The translations under genes were made by a program, and so were the position numbers. This document shows, piece after piece, positions 7,986 to 15,464 of a DNA stretch of 34,616 nucleotides; the stretch's first letter is position 1, and each line of letters opens with the position of its first letter. Location: positions 1 to 34,616 of the forward strand of contig CAYRFD010000003.1 in NCBI GenBank assembly GCA_964423475.1, given 5' to 3'. The stretch comes from JAUPVN01 sp964423475. Its GTDB lineage: Bacteria; Patescibacteriota; Saccharimonadia; Saccharimonadales; CAIOMD01. The notes below the pieces were generated by a model. That model was given only the letters and a program-made list of their open reading frames with translations. It was not told where the DNA came from and did no database searches.

Positions 7986-9320
7986 ATGGCTGAAATTTCA
8001 TTATTAGTATTATTTGTAGTGTTAGTTATTGGTTGTGGAATGTTTGTTGCGGCTGAATTTTCTTTGTTAGCAGTGCAAAAGCAAAAAGTACAAAAATTAG
8101 CTGATAAAGGAGATAGTAATGCTAAGGGTGTGTTAATCTCTCTTAAAACCTTATCTACTCAACTTTCTGGTGCGCAGGTTGGTATAACAATTACAAATTT
8201 GGCTATTGGTTTTATTACAGAGCCAATTACGTCTCCAGTTGTTGCAACGATATTTAGTTTTGCAGATTTACAAGAGTCTACTATTACAACAATTTCTATA
8301 ATTTTTGGTACGTTAGTTGCAACTTGTTTAACAATGCTTTTTGGTGAACTTGTACCCAAAAATTTGGCTATTGCAAAACCACTTGGTACTGCAAAGCGTG
8401 TGCAGGGCTTTTTGCGTAGTTTTAGTACAATAATGAAGTACCCCATTATGGGTTTGAACGCAAGTGCAAATGCTGTTTTAAGAATAATGGACATAGAGCC
8501 AAAAGAGGAGCTTGCCTCTGCAAGGTCTGCCGATGAGCTTGCCTCTTTAGTTAGGCGCTCTGGCGAAAAAGGTATGCTACCAAAACAAACTGCAAATTTG
8601 CTAGAGAGATCTATGCAGTTTGATGACATGATAGCAGAAGATGTTATGACGCCAAGATTTAGAATGAAGTTAATTGGTGCCAACCAATCTATTGAAGATC
8701 TATTTAATTTATCAGCAACCACAGGCCATTCAAGGTTTCCGGTTTATGGCAAAGACTATAACGAAATTTTAGGTATAGTACATATAAAACAAGCAATTAA
8801 AGTGTCAAATAGTAATAGAACAATAGTTAAGGTTAAAGATGTAATGGTAAAACCTTTATTTGTACCTTCTATTTTAAAGTTAGACTCTTTGCTTATAAAT
8901 TTAAAATCTAGCTCATTACAAACAGGCATTGTTGTAGATGAATTTGGTGATATAGATGGGATTGTTACCATAGAAGATTTAATAGAAGAATTAGTAGGAG
9001 AAGTGCGAGACGAACATGACCCGGTGGGTAATAGAGTAGAAAAAATTGCAAAAATGCAATGGAGATTGGCGGGTATTTTACGAATAGATGAAGTATCTTC
9101 TCAGACGGATGTGTACTTACCAGAAACAGAAGACTACGAAACTATAGGGGGGTTAATTTATGATAAGTTACAAAGAATGCCGGTTGTAAACGACACCCTA
9201 AATATATCTGCCGTAGACAGAGAAGGAAATACTTTAAATGTAAAAATAGTTGTATTAAATATGGATGGCAGAAGAGTAGACCACGTTTTAATGAAAGTAA
9301 GAAAGCGAGTTATTAAATAA
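7986..9320 (+). CDS. DUF21-CBS-CorC/HlyC membrane protein (CNNM-like), full length
   Basis: A 444-aa protein of the CNNM/CorC (hemolysin C-like) family, associated with divalent cation, chiefly Mg2+, transport or efflux. The DUF21 transmembrane domain (about 1-195) contains AAEFSLLAVQKQKV, STQLSGAQVGITITNLAIG and FGELVPKNLAIAKP. A CBS pair follows at about 210-335 (EDVMTPRFRM; IVVDEFGDIDGIVTIEDLIEELVGEVRDEHD). The C-terminal CorC_HlyC domain spans about 350-435 (WRLAGILRIDEV, ETIGGLIYDKLQRMP). It overlaps the next gene by one base (TAATG), so the two paralogues are made together and may form a hetero-oligomer. The hemolysin name of this family is historical. Confidence 0.9.
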   Translation: MAEISLLVLFVVLVIGCGMFVAAEFSLLAVQKQKVQKLADKGDSNAKGVLISLKTLSTQLSGAQVGITITNLAIGFITEPITSPVVATIFSFADLQESTITTISIIFGTLVATCLTMLFGELVPKNLAIAKPLGTAKRVQGFLRSFSTIMKYPIMGLNASANAVLRIMDIEPKEELASARSADELASLVRRSGEKGMLPKQTANLLERSMQFDDMIAEDVMTPRFRMKLIGANQSIEDLFNLSATTGHSRFPVYGKDYNEILGIVHIKQAIKVSNSNRTIVKVKDVMVKPLFVPSILKLDSLLINLKSSSLQTGIVVDEFGDIDGIVTIEDLIEELVGEVRDEHDPVGNRVEKIAKMQWRLAGILRIDEVSSQTDVYLPETEDYETIGGLIYDKLQRMPVVNDTLNISAVDREGNTLNVKIVVLNMDGRRVDHVLMKVRKRVIK

Positions 9321-10354
9321 TGCCAGCCGAGTATGCTATTTTAATAGCATTTTTTGCACTAGCCGGTAATGCGTTTTTTGTAGGCGCAGAATTTGGTTTG
9401 GTATCTGCCAGAAGAAGTAGTGTAGAATCATTAGCTGCTGCAGGTTCTAAAAAAGCCAAAAAAACTCTTTATGCTATGGAACATATTTCTTTAATGCTTG
9501 CCGGAGCCCAGCTTGGTATAACTTTATTTTCTTTAATATTAGGAGCGGTTGCCGAGCCCGTTATAGCTCACGCTCTAGAAGGCCCACTGCATGCAATGGG
9601 ATTAAGTGATGCATCTATTCATATTGTGTCTTTTGCAATTGCTTTAACTATAATGGTTTATTTGCACGTTGTGGCCGGCGAGATGATCCCAAAAAACTTA
9701 GCACTTGCCCGCCCCGAACAAACAGCGCTTAAGCTTGTTCCCTGGTTGGTGCTTATTGTTTCTTGGGTAAAGCCAGTAGTTTATGGCTTAAATTGGATAG
9801 CTAATAAAACATTAGTTATTGTTAAGATCCAACCAAAAGATGAAATACCAAGTGCTTTTAATAGAGACGAAGTAGCTGGTTTTATAAAAGAATCACATAA
9901 TGAAGGCTATATAGATAAAGATGAGGCAGAGCTATTATCTGGTGCTTTACACCTAGATGATGCAATACTGCACAGAATAATTTTGCCGTATAAAGATTTA
10001 GTGACAATACCAAAAGAATCTAGTTATATTTATGTTCAGCAGCTAGCTAGTAAATACGGATTTTCTAGGTACCCTATTAAAGATGGAGATAAATATATAG
10101 GCTATGTACATCTTAAAGATATTATTGCCGTAAAAGAAAGTAAATTAAATTTAAGCATAGATAAAAGCATTGTAAGAGATTTATACCCTATAACAGAAGA
10201 TCAATCTTTAAGAAGTGTTTTATCTGGTATGCAAAAAGCTAGATCTCATTTAGGCCAAGTGTTTAATTCAGCCAAAGAGCCAGTTGGGCTTATTGCCCTA
10301 GAGGATGTGTTAGAAGAGCTGGTTGGGACAATACACGATAATTCACATATCTAA
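9320..10354 (+). CDS. DUF21-CBS membrane protein lacking the CorC/HlyC domain
   Basis: A paralogue of the preceding protein: DUF21 domain (about 1-190; GAEFGLVSARRSSV, LAGAQLGITLFSLILG, VVAGEMIPKNLALARP) and CBS pair (about 205-335; FSRYPIKDGDKYIGYVHLKD, GLIALEDVLEELVGTIHD). It stops at residue 344 just after the second CBS domain, so the C-terminal CorC_HlyC domain of its neighbour is missing. The clean stop and conserved domains argue for a natural short form rather than a broken gene. Tandem long/short DUF21 pairs occur in several Gram-positive groups. Translation is coupled to the upstream gene by the TAATG overlap. Confidence 0.88.
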   Translation: MPAEYAILIAFFALAGNAFFVGAEFGLVSARRSSVESLAAAGSKKAKKTLYAMEHISLMLAGAQLGITLFSLILGAVAEPVIAHALEGPLHAMGLSDASIHIVSFAIALTIMVYLHVVAGEMIPKNLALARPEQTALKLVPWLVLIVSWVKPVVYGLNWIANKTLVIVKIQPKDEIPSAFNRDEVAGFIKESHNEGYIDKDEAELLSGALHLDDAILHRIILPYKDLVTIPKESSYIYVQQLASKYGFSRYPIKDGDKYIGYVHLKDIIAVKESKLNLSIDKSIVRDLYPITEDQSLRSVLSGMQKARSHLGQVFNSAKEPVGLIALEDVLEELVGTIHDNSHI

Positions 10355-10377
10355 TAAATATATTGTTTGTTATAAAG

Positions 10378-10400
10378 TATAATAGTAGTTGTTTAAGGAG
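10378..10400 (+). promoter_or_regulatory. -10 box and strong Shine-Dalgarno of argH
   Basis: TATAAT at 10378-10383 and AAGGAG at 10395-10400, 5 nt before the ATG at 10406. The predicted leader is only about 16-17 nt but does include the ribosome binding site, unlike the leaderless starts elsewhere in the window. Confidence 0.6.
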
Positions 10401-10405
10401 AATAT

Positions 10406-11602
10406 ATGGCACACACACAAATTTGGCAAACTCAAGATGGTAAATTAAATCCTTTAGTTGAGGCTTATACAGTTGGAGATGATTATATATTAGACGCAAT
10501 ATTGGCAAAATACGACGTTAAAGCTTCTCTTGCTCATGCAAGAATGTTGCATTCAATGGGTGTCTTATCTGATGATGATATTAATAATATTAATAGTGGT
10601 TTAGGTGAATTGTCTAAAAAAATAGATAATAAGAGCTTTATAATAGAGCCAAGCCAAGAAGATTGCCATACCGCAATAGAAGAATATTTAACAGAAAACT
10701 ATGGTGAGGTTGGTAAAAAAATTCATACTGGTAGAAGCCGAAATGATCAATCTATGGTTATGATGCGTTTATACATGATAGACATATTTAATTATATGCA
10801 AAATGCGGTAGCTCAATTGGTAAAGGTGTATGAAGAAACTTCTAAAAAATATGTAAATGTTGCTATGCCCGGATATACTCATATGCAAAAAGCTATGCCC
10901 ACAACGGCTGGTGTTTGGTTAGGGGCTTATAAAGATGGTTTTGAAGATACAAGTAAATTAATAAATGGTGCAAGAATTTATATAGATCAAAATCCTTTGG
11001 GTTCTGCTTCTGGGTTTGGAATAAGTAATTTTGCAATGAATAGAAATATTACGACCAAAGAGCTAAACTTTGCAAAGACACAAGAAAATCCTATGTATTG
11101 CGGGTATTCTAGGGGTTTATTTGAAAATGTTGTGCTTCAGGCGTTATCTCCTGTAATGATTATTGCTGCAAAGTTTGCAAATGATATGTTGCTATTTAGT
11201 ACTTCTGATTTTGATTTTGTAGCTTTACCACCAGAATTTACTACGGGGTCATCTATAATGCCACAAAAACGAAATTATGATGTTTTTGAAATTATGCGCG
11301 GTAATACTAAGGTATATCATAGCTTACAGCAACAAATACAAGATATTATTTTAGGTATAGGTGGTGGGTATCAAAGAGATCTACAATTAACAAAAAGACC
11401 ATTTATTAACGCTTTAGAGATATGTAAACAAACTGTAGATTTGCTTACATTAATGGTTCCAAAAATTATAGTTAACAAAGATAAACTAGCTAAGGCTATG
11501 ACGGATGATTTGTTTGTTACAAATATAGTATATGACTTAGTTAATAGTGGTATGTCTTTTAGAGACGCCTACATTAAGGTAAAGCAACAATATTTTAGTT
11601 AA
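10406..11602 (+). CDS. argH: Argininosuccinate lyase, shortened C-terminus
   Basis: Splits argininosuccinate into arginine and fumarate (fumarase/aspartase superfamily). The three conserved regions are HTGRSRNDQ (107-115), PGYTHMQKAMPTT (155-167) and the signature loop GSSIMPQKRN (281-290) with the catalytic Ser. After the loop the usual NPD reads NYD. At 398 aa it is about 60 residues shorter than typical ArgH; the protein stops after GMSFRDAYIKV, so the last helical part of domain 3 is missing. No argG or other arginine gene is in the window. Alternatives within the superfamily (adenylosuccinate lyase, aspartase) are less likely because HTGRSRNDQ is ArgH-specific. The 3' end overlaps the convergent amidotransferase gene by 8 nt. 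Confidence 0.9.
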   Translation: MAHTQIWQTQDGKLNPLVEAYTVGDDYILDAILAKYDVKASLAHARMLHSMGVLSDDDINNINSGLGELSKKIDNKSFIIEPSQEDCHTAIEEYLTENYGEVGKKIHTGRSRNDQSMVMMRLYMIDIFNYMQNAVAQLVKVYEETSKKYVNVAMPGYTHMQKAMPTTAGVWLGAYKDGFEDTSKLINGARIYIDQNPLGSASGFGISNFAMNRNITTKELNFAKTQENPMYCGYSRGLFENVVLQALSPVMIIAAKFANDMLLFSTSDFDFVALPPEFTTGSSIMPQKRNYDVFEIMRGNTKVYHSLQQQIQDIILGIGGGYQRDLQLTKRPFINALEICKQTVDLLTLMVPKIIVNKDKLAKAMTDDLFVTNIVYDLVNSGMSFRDAYIKVKQQYFS

Positions 11603-12344
11603 ATATATAGTATTTTAAAAATTGTTTTAAAATAACTTGGCTATCACTAATATCGTGTTGGTTAGCTTGTTCTAACAAATTGTTAGCTTCTTCTGGCTTA
11701 AGGTAGCCTAAATGTTTGTATGCAAGTACCCTTGCTCGTAGGCCTTCTATATCTAGCTCTGGGTGAAACTGGGTTGCATATATATTGTTTTTAATTCTAA
11801 ACATTTGTATTGGGCAATTTTGGCTTGTAGCTAGTAAGACGGCGTTATTGGGTAAAGTTTCGGCTGCTTCTTGGTGGCCAACAATGCCTCTAAAATTATC
11901 TGGGAGTAATTTTGTTAATTTATCTTTTTTACCTTCTTTGGTAAGAAATATGTTTGCCGCCTCTACACCCTCTGCATATTTACCAGAAACAAGTGCTCCA
12001 TGAGCTTGCGCTAATAACCCTACTCCGTAGCACAAACCTAAAAATGGTATATCATCTTTAATTATTGTAGAAACGTAGTTAAATAGCCATGGCTCAAAAA
12101 CTTTTTGGTATTCATATTTTTTATTATAGCTACTACTAATTTTACTTGGTCCTCCACCTACTATTACTGCGCTATAGTTATGTAAGTTTAGTAAAGGTAA
12201 ATTGCCTTTTTCCATTCTAATACTAACTATGTTATTTTTTGGCACACCTAAAGAAATCAAAACGTTTAGGTCATTATTAGACAGTTCATCTTCTGGTCTA
12301 TGCTGAAGAAACAGTAGCTTTTTACCGTAATGCTTGTGACTCAT
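11595..12344 (-). CDS. Stand-alone class I glutamine amidotransferase
   Basis: A 249-aa GATase1 domain like the N-terminal half of GMP synthase (COG0518-type). The triad is intact: nucleophile C105 in GLCYGVG, with H194 and E196 in TQFHPELD. The oxyanion-region VGGGPSKISSS (62-72) is also typical. It would release ammonia from glutamine. No synthase partner is adjacent, and a complete guaA with its own amidotransferase already lies in the window. It may therefore be a self-contained amidotransferase or glutamyl hydrolase rather than a GuaA subunit. The ATG is 7 nt after the bL25 stop and lacks a clear Shine-Dalgarno, so it is probably translated from the bL25 transcript. The 3' end overlaps argH on the opposite strand. 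Confidence 0.82.
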   Translation of the reverse strand: MSHKHYGKKLLFLQHRPEDELSNNDLNVLISLGVPKNNIVSIRMEKGNLPLLNLHNYSAVIVGGGPSKISSSYNKKYEYQKVFEPWLFNYVSTIIKDDIPFLGLCYGVGLLAQAHGALVSGKYAEGVEAANIFLTKEGKKDKLTKLLPDNFRGIVGHQEAAETLPNNAVLLATSQNCPIQMFRIKNNIYATQFHPELDIEGLRARVLAYKHLGYLKPEEANNLLEQANQHDISDSQVILKQFLKYYIFN

Positions 12345-12351
12345 AAACTAT

Positions 12352-12993
12352 TTATTGTTTGTTATCTGATTGTTCTTCTTGTGGTATTTCTGTAGGTACT
12401 TCTGCTGGGGCTTCTTCTGGTTCTTCTTCTGGTTGCTCAATAATTTCTTCTACAATAGCAACTAGCTGTTCTGGTTCAATTAGTATTGTAACTCCATTAG
12501 GAACTTTAATATCTGTTATTGTAATTTTATCACCAATTTCTAAAAGATTTTCTATAGACACCTCAAGGTTATCTGGTAAGTCTTTAGGAAAAGCTTCTAT
12601 ATGAACGCTGTCTAATACTTGGCTAACTTGTAACCCTGCTTTAGCAGCCGGGGCATCACCAATAAGATCAATTGAAACTTCTGTTTCTACCTTTTCGTTC
12701 TGCTTAATAACACCAAAAACTACGTGACGAATTTGTTGGTTTTTTGGGTCAATATCTACATTTTTAACAATAGTTAACATTTTTTTGTTATTCAGTTCTA
12801 TTGTTATAGGGTGTCTTCTGCCTGCTTCTTTGTAGGCTTTTAGGATGTCTATTTTAGTACCGCTAACACTTAGCGATTCACTACCGGGTTGATGTATAAC
12901 CGCTGGTATCATGCCATCTTCTTTAAGTGCATTTAGCCCTTTTCTAATAATTGTTCTAGGTTTTAATTCTAGGGTTACTTCTTGTTTACTCAC
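12352..12993 (-). CDS. rplY: Ribosomal protein bL25, CTC/TL5 long form
   Basis: A 5S rRNA-binding large-subunit protein of the general-stress CTC type. The N-terminal L25 domain (about 1-93) includes LNALKEDGMIPAVIHQPG, and the C-terminal beta domain (about 95-185) includes VEVSIENLLEIGDKITI-like sequence. A low-complexity Glu/Pro/Ala-rich acidic tail (about 186-213) follows, a common feature of this form. Translation begins at GTG (complement of 12991-12993) with the Shine-Dalgarno GGAAGGA at the right spacing. Many Patescibacteria have lost some ribosomal proteins, so its retention is a small lineage clue. Confidence 0.9.
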   Translation of the reverse strand: MSKQEVTLELKPRTIIRKGLNALKEDGMIPAVIHQPGSESLSVSGTKIDILKAYKEAGRRHPITIELNNKKMLTIVKNVDIDPKNQQIRHVVFGVIKQNEKVETEVSIDLIGDAPAAKAGLQVSQVLDSVHIEAFPKDLPDNLEVSIENLLEIGDKITITDIKVPNGVTILIEPEQLVAIVEEIIEQPEEEPEEAPAEVPTEIPQEEQSDNKQ

Positions 12994-13029
12994 TACTATC
13001 CTTCCGTTGATTGTATAATTTCAAATACT

Positions 13030-13038
13030 ATTATATCA
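13030..13038 (-). promoter_or_regulatory. Extended -10 promoter of the bL25-amidotransferase unit
   Basis: Minus strand TGA-TATAAT, about 36 nt before the GTG start, leaving a leader of roughly 30 nt that contains the ribosome binding site. The rest of the divergent 12994-13226 stretch shows an imperfect hairpin near 13068-13096 (CATCTT/AAGATG arms) and no gene. Confidence 0.5.
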
Positions 13039-13214
13039 GTGTTACCCTTTCATGGCTATTTTAAAAATCATCTTAATTAAATTTTATTAAAGATGGTTAT
13101 AAAATATTGTAATTGTATTTTTTACATGGCAAGATGGTATGGATATATGCTAATATACAAAGTAAATATTAAAATATGCACTATGGTGGGCTATGATGCA
13201 AGAATAGTTTGTAT

Positions 13215-13219
13215 AGGAG
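13215..13219 (+). promoter_or_regulatory. Shine-Dalgarno that fixes a TTG start for the SDR gene
   Basis: AGGAG at 13215-13219 is followed 7 nt later by TTG at 13227. The frame is open further upstream to another TTG at 13209, but that codon precedes the AGGAG and cannot use it. There is no in-frame ATG near the start. Confidence 0.75.
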
Positions 13220-13226
13220 TATATTT

Positions 13227-14030
13227 TTGGGAACTTTTGTAACAGCAAAATCTAGGCGCGTTGCTATAATTACAGGAGCTTCGTCTGGTTTTGGAAGTGA
13301 ATTTGCAAGATTATTTGCTTCTGACGGTGTAGATGTAGTATTAGTGGCTAGGCGTACAGCACTTTTAAAGAAACTTGCTAATGAATTACGTAAAAAATAC
13401 GATGTTAATGTGTATGTATATTCTTATGATTTATCTAAAACCGATAACATAAATAAGCTGTATAAAGCAATAATGCGTAAAAAGCTTAGAGTGTATTATT
13501 TGGTTAATAATGCTGGTTTTGGCGAATATGGTTTATTCGATACTTTATTAGAAGAAAAAGTTGCCAGCATGATTTCTGTTAATGTTGCTGCTTTAACTTT
13601 ATTGACTCATTTGTTTTTGCCCCAAATGCGTCGTAGAAAATGTGGATATATATTAAATGTAGCGTCTACGGCTGCGTTTGTTTCTGGGCCTTTTATGGCA
13701 GAATATTTTGCCACTAAAGCCTATGTTGTGTCATTTTCTGAAGCATTGCACCAAGAATATGCATCCTATGGTGTTGCGGTAACTGCTTTATGCCCCGGTC
13801 CAAGTAAAACTGGTTTTGCAGATAACTCTGGAATAGACAAATTAGATATTTTTAAAGGCAATTTACCTTTAGCAATAGATGTGGCTAAGTTTGGTTATAG
13901 TGCAATGTTACAAAATAAGCCAATAGTAATATTTGGTAAAAAAAATAAAAATGCAGCAATATTGTCTAGATTATTGCCAAGATCATTTGTAAGAAACCAA
14001 ACTTTAAAATTAATGCAGCCAAGAAAATAA
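13227..14030 (+). CDS. Short-chain dehydrogenase/reductase (SDR)
   Basis: A classical SDR oxidoreductase, 267 aa from the TTG start. The NAD(P)-binding motif TGASSGFG lies at 16-23. ARR at 41-43 after the second strand suggests a preference for NADPH. NNAG is at 94-97, and the catalytic Ser147 / Tyr160-x-x-x-Lys164 (YFATK) are all present. PGPSKTGF follows the active site. The best match is the YqjQ/DltE-like group of SDRs (COG0300), whose substrates are mostly unknown, so no substrate is proposed. A conserved basic C-terminus (RLLPRSFVRNQTLKLM) could contact the membrane. It stands alone on the plus strand, 7 nt ahead of the promoter of the next small gene. Confidence 0.88.
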   Translation: MGTFVTAKSRRVAIITGASSGFGSEFARLFASDGVDVVLVARRTALLKKLANELRKKYDVNVYVYSYDLSKTDNINKLYKAIMRKKLRVYYLVNNAGFGEYGLFDTLLEEKVASMISVNVAALTLLTHLFLPQMRRRKCGYILNVASTAAFVSGPFMAEYFATKAYVVSFSEALHQEYASYGVAVTALCPGPSKTGFADNSGIDKLDIFKGNLPLAIDVAKFGYSAMLQNKPIVIFGKKNKNAAILSRLLPRSFVRNQTLKLMQPRK

Positions 14031-14037
14031 TTTTTGG

Positions 14038-14046
14038 TGCTATAAT
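14038..14046 (+). promoter_or_regulatory. Extended -10 promoter, leaderless type, before a 59-aa gene
   Basis: TGC-TATAAT, then ACTTAT (6 nt), then ATG at 14053. It lies immediately after the SDR stop codon. Confidence 0.6.
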
Positions 14047-14052
14047 ACTTAT

Positions 14053-14232
14053 ATGAGATTTTTTGGCGCATTTATGCTACTGGTTTTACCATTATTTTTG
14101 CTTGTTTGTATTCAAATGATCAAAAATAGTTCTTTTAGTGATGCTCTTTTTGCAAAAATATTAATAGTAATTTTTTACATTAATATTGTTCTTGCTTTAG
14201 GAACCGCACTATATTTGGTAACTCTTTTGTAG
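14053..14232 (+). CDS. Small two-helix membrane protein, 59 aa
   Basis: An ORF of 59 codons beginning MRFFGAFMLLVLPLFLL and ending YLVTLL. Two hydrophobic helices are predicted at about residues 3-21 and 34-58, joined by the polar loop QMIKNSSFSDALFAK. I do not recognise a family. The evidence that it is real is the consensus extended -10 box exactly 6 nt before its ATG, as at several recognisable genes in this window, and a hydrophobic composition that is coherent from start to stop. There is no Shine-Dalgarno. It could be a small membrane regulator; function unknown. Confidence 0.55.
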   Translation: MRFFGAFMLLVLPLFLLVCIQMIKNSSFSDALFAKILIVIFYINIVLALGTALYLVTLL

Positions 14233-14301
14233 ATTTTGTAAAATAAGTATTGTAATTTGGTCAATATTAGTAGATAATAAAGATACTAATAAGGAGAAGT
14301 T

Positions 14302-14667
14302 ATGAAAACATTAACTGTTCGCAGGGTTGGGGTTGCTTCATTTGCCAAATTATTTGGTGTTTGGGCGGCTATTTTAGGGCTATTAGTAGGCGTAGTAGGC
14401 GCAATTACTAGTACTGTAGGTGTTATAGCAAATAATAACTATAGTGTTTTAGGCGACATAGGTGTGTCTATAGCTATAATTATAGGTTGGGTTGTAGTTT
14501 ACCCATTGGTAATGTTTTTAATTGGTTGGATTCAAGGAGCAATAGTAGCTATTATTTTTAATATAGTAGTTTCTGGTTCTGGTGGTTTAGCCTTAACTAT
14601 AGATGAAGAAGAAATTAAAGTTTCTAACTCTGTAGAAAAAGCTCCAAAAGCTGCTAGCAAAAAATAA
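14302..14667 (+). CDS. Small conserved-type membrane protein, 121 aa
   Basis: Two long hydrophobic segments (about 18-42 and 55-92, the second possibly a helical hairpin with VVVYPLVMFLIGWIQGAIVAIIF) are preceded by a positively charged N-terminus and followed by an acidic then Lys/Ala-rich tail (IDEEEIKVSNSVEKAPKAASKK). This fits an inner membrane protein with a short soluble tail. AAGGAG lies 6 nt upstream of the ATG, so the start is firm. No enzymatic motif is visible and the function is unknown. A strong factor-independent terminator follows directly. Confidence 0.75.
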   Translation: MKTLTVRRVGVASFAKLFGVWAAILGLLVGVVGAITSTVGVIANNNYSVLGDIGVSIAIIIGWVVVYPLVMFLIGWIQGAIVAIIFNIVVSGSGGLALTIDEEEIKVSNSVEKAPKAASKK

Positions 14668-14685
14668 TTATTTTAATTATTAGCC

Positions 14686-14720
14686 AAAACAGCGCTCTAT
14701 TATAGGGGCGCTGTTTTATG
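14686..14720 (+). terminator. Factor-independent terminator
   Basis: A perfect 10-bp stem AAAACAGCGC (14686-14695) / GCGCTGTTTT (14708-14717) with a 12-nt loop. The T-run forms the 3' arm and the A-run the 5' arm, so it can work in either direction. It closes the 121-aa membrane protein gene and insulates the yhhQ-type gene downstream. Confidence 0.85.
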
Positions 14721-14734
14721 TTAAACAATACTTA

Positions 14735-14743
14735 TGATATAAT
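14735..14743 (+). promoter_or_regulatory. Extended -10 promoter of the queuosine-precursor transporter gene
   Basis: TGA-TATAAT; transcription would start near 14750, giving a leader of about 55 nt. That is unusually long for this window and leaves room for the RNA structure described next. Confidence 0.55.
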
Positions 14744-14749
14744 TTACTA

Positions 14750-14804
14750 ATTGCTTTTGAGGTGACATACAAAAGGCTAAATTTAATTTAATGTATGTAA
14801 ACTT
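14750..14804 (+). promoter_or_regulatory. Candidate two-state RNA leader (possible preQ1/preQ0 riboswitch) of the YhhQ-type gene
   Basis: Helix 1 pairs CTTTTG (14754-14759) with CAAAAG (14770-14775) and encloses AGGTGACATA, placing most of the Shine-Dalgarno GAGGTGA (14759-14765) in its loop. Helix 2 pairs ACATACA (14765-14771) with TGTATGT (14792-14798). The full helices compete for 14770-14771; alternatively the loop bases ACATA pair with TATGT to make an H-type pseudoknot. The SD lies about 40 nt from the ATG in linear sequence, but helix 2 would loop out the intervening RNA and leave only AAACTT between them. A queuosine-precursor transporter is a classic preQ1-riboswitch target. The sequence does not match the preQ1-I consensus, so ligand control is inference. 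Confidence 0.4.
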
Positions 14805-15464
14805 ATGCCTAACAAAAAAACATTTATATATTACGAAGTTTTAGTAGCACTACTTGTTACTACTTTAATAGTTAGTAATATTGCTAGCGTTAAATTGATT
14901 CAAATTGGAGGAATTGTATTTGATGCCGGTACAATAATGTTTCCCCTTGCCTATATTGTTGGCGATATTATCACAGAAATATATGGCTTTAAGCGGATGA
15001 GGCGTTTATTGTATATTGGTTTAGCGATGTTGTTGTTAACTGTGTTAACTTTTTGGGTTGTACAAATATTACCTAGCCCAATAGACTGGCAACATCAGCA
15101 GGCTTATAGCGACATACTGGGTTTTGTATGGAGAATAGTACTAGCCAGTATGACAGCATTTTTTATTGGCGAATTGTTTAATAGCTATTTGTTGGCAAAG
15201 TTTAAAGTTCGTACCAAGGGCAAGGGTTTGTGGGCGCGATTAATGGGTTCATCTGCTATAGGGAGCTTGCTCGATACAACTATTTTTACAGTTTTAGCAT
15301 TTGGTGGCACAGTTAGTAGTGCTGTTTTAATTAATATTATTGCCACTGTGTATGTTATAAAAATGTTAACAGAGCTACTATTATCTCCGGTTACGATTAA
15401 AATAATAGATTACATTAAAAGCAAAGAAAATATTGATACTTTTGAATCTCCAAAAATATTTTAG
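14805..15464 (+). CDS. yhhQ: Queuosine precursor transporter, YhhQ/VUT family
   Basis: A 219-aa integral membrane protein of the VUT (YhhQ, COG1738) family, which imports the 7-deazaguanine precursors preQ0 or preQ1. About six transmembrane helices are visible. Family features are LLVTTLIVSNIASVKLI at the N-terminus, VFDAGTIMFPLAYIVGDIITEIYG, and RLMGSSAIGSLLDTTIFTVLAFGG. The assignment is supported by tgt and queA directly downstream on the opposite strand. There is no Shine-Dalgarno immediately before the ATG; see the leader entry. The stop overlaps the convergent tgt stop within TTAG. Since QueA is present and no preQ0-making genes are seen here, preQ1 or preQ0 import is the likely role. 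Confidence 0.9.
   Translation: MPNKKTFIYYEVLVALLVTTLIVSNIASVKLIQIGGIVFDAGTIMFPLAYIVGDIITEIYGFKRMRRLLYIGLAMLLLTVLTFWVVQILPSPIDWQHQQAYSDILGFVWRIVLASMTAFFIGELFNSYLLAKFKVRTKGKGLWARLMGSSAIGSLLDTTIFTVLAFGGTVSSAVLINIIATVYVIKMLTELLLSPVTIKIIDYIKSKENIDTFESPKIF

Noticed and set aside
14750..14804. A standard preQ1-I riboswitch before the yhhQ-type gene
   Set aside because: The hairpin size is similar, but the loop does not have the preQ1-I loop sequence and there is no A-rich tail ending in CUA(A) that pairs with it. Kept only as an unclassified candidate switch.
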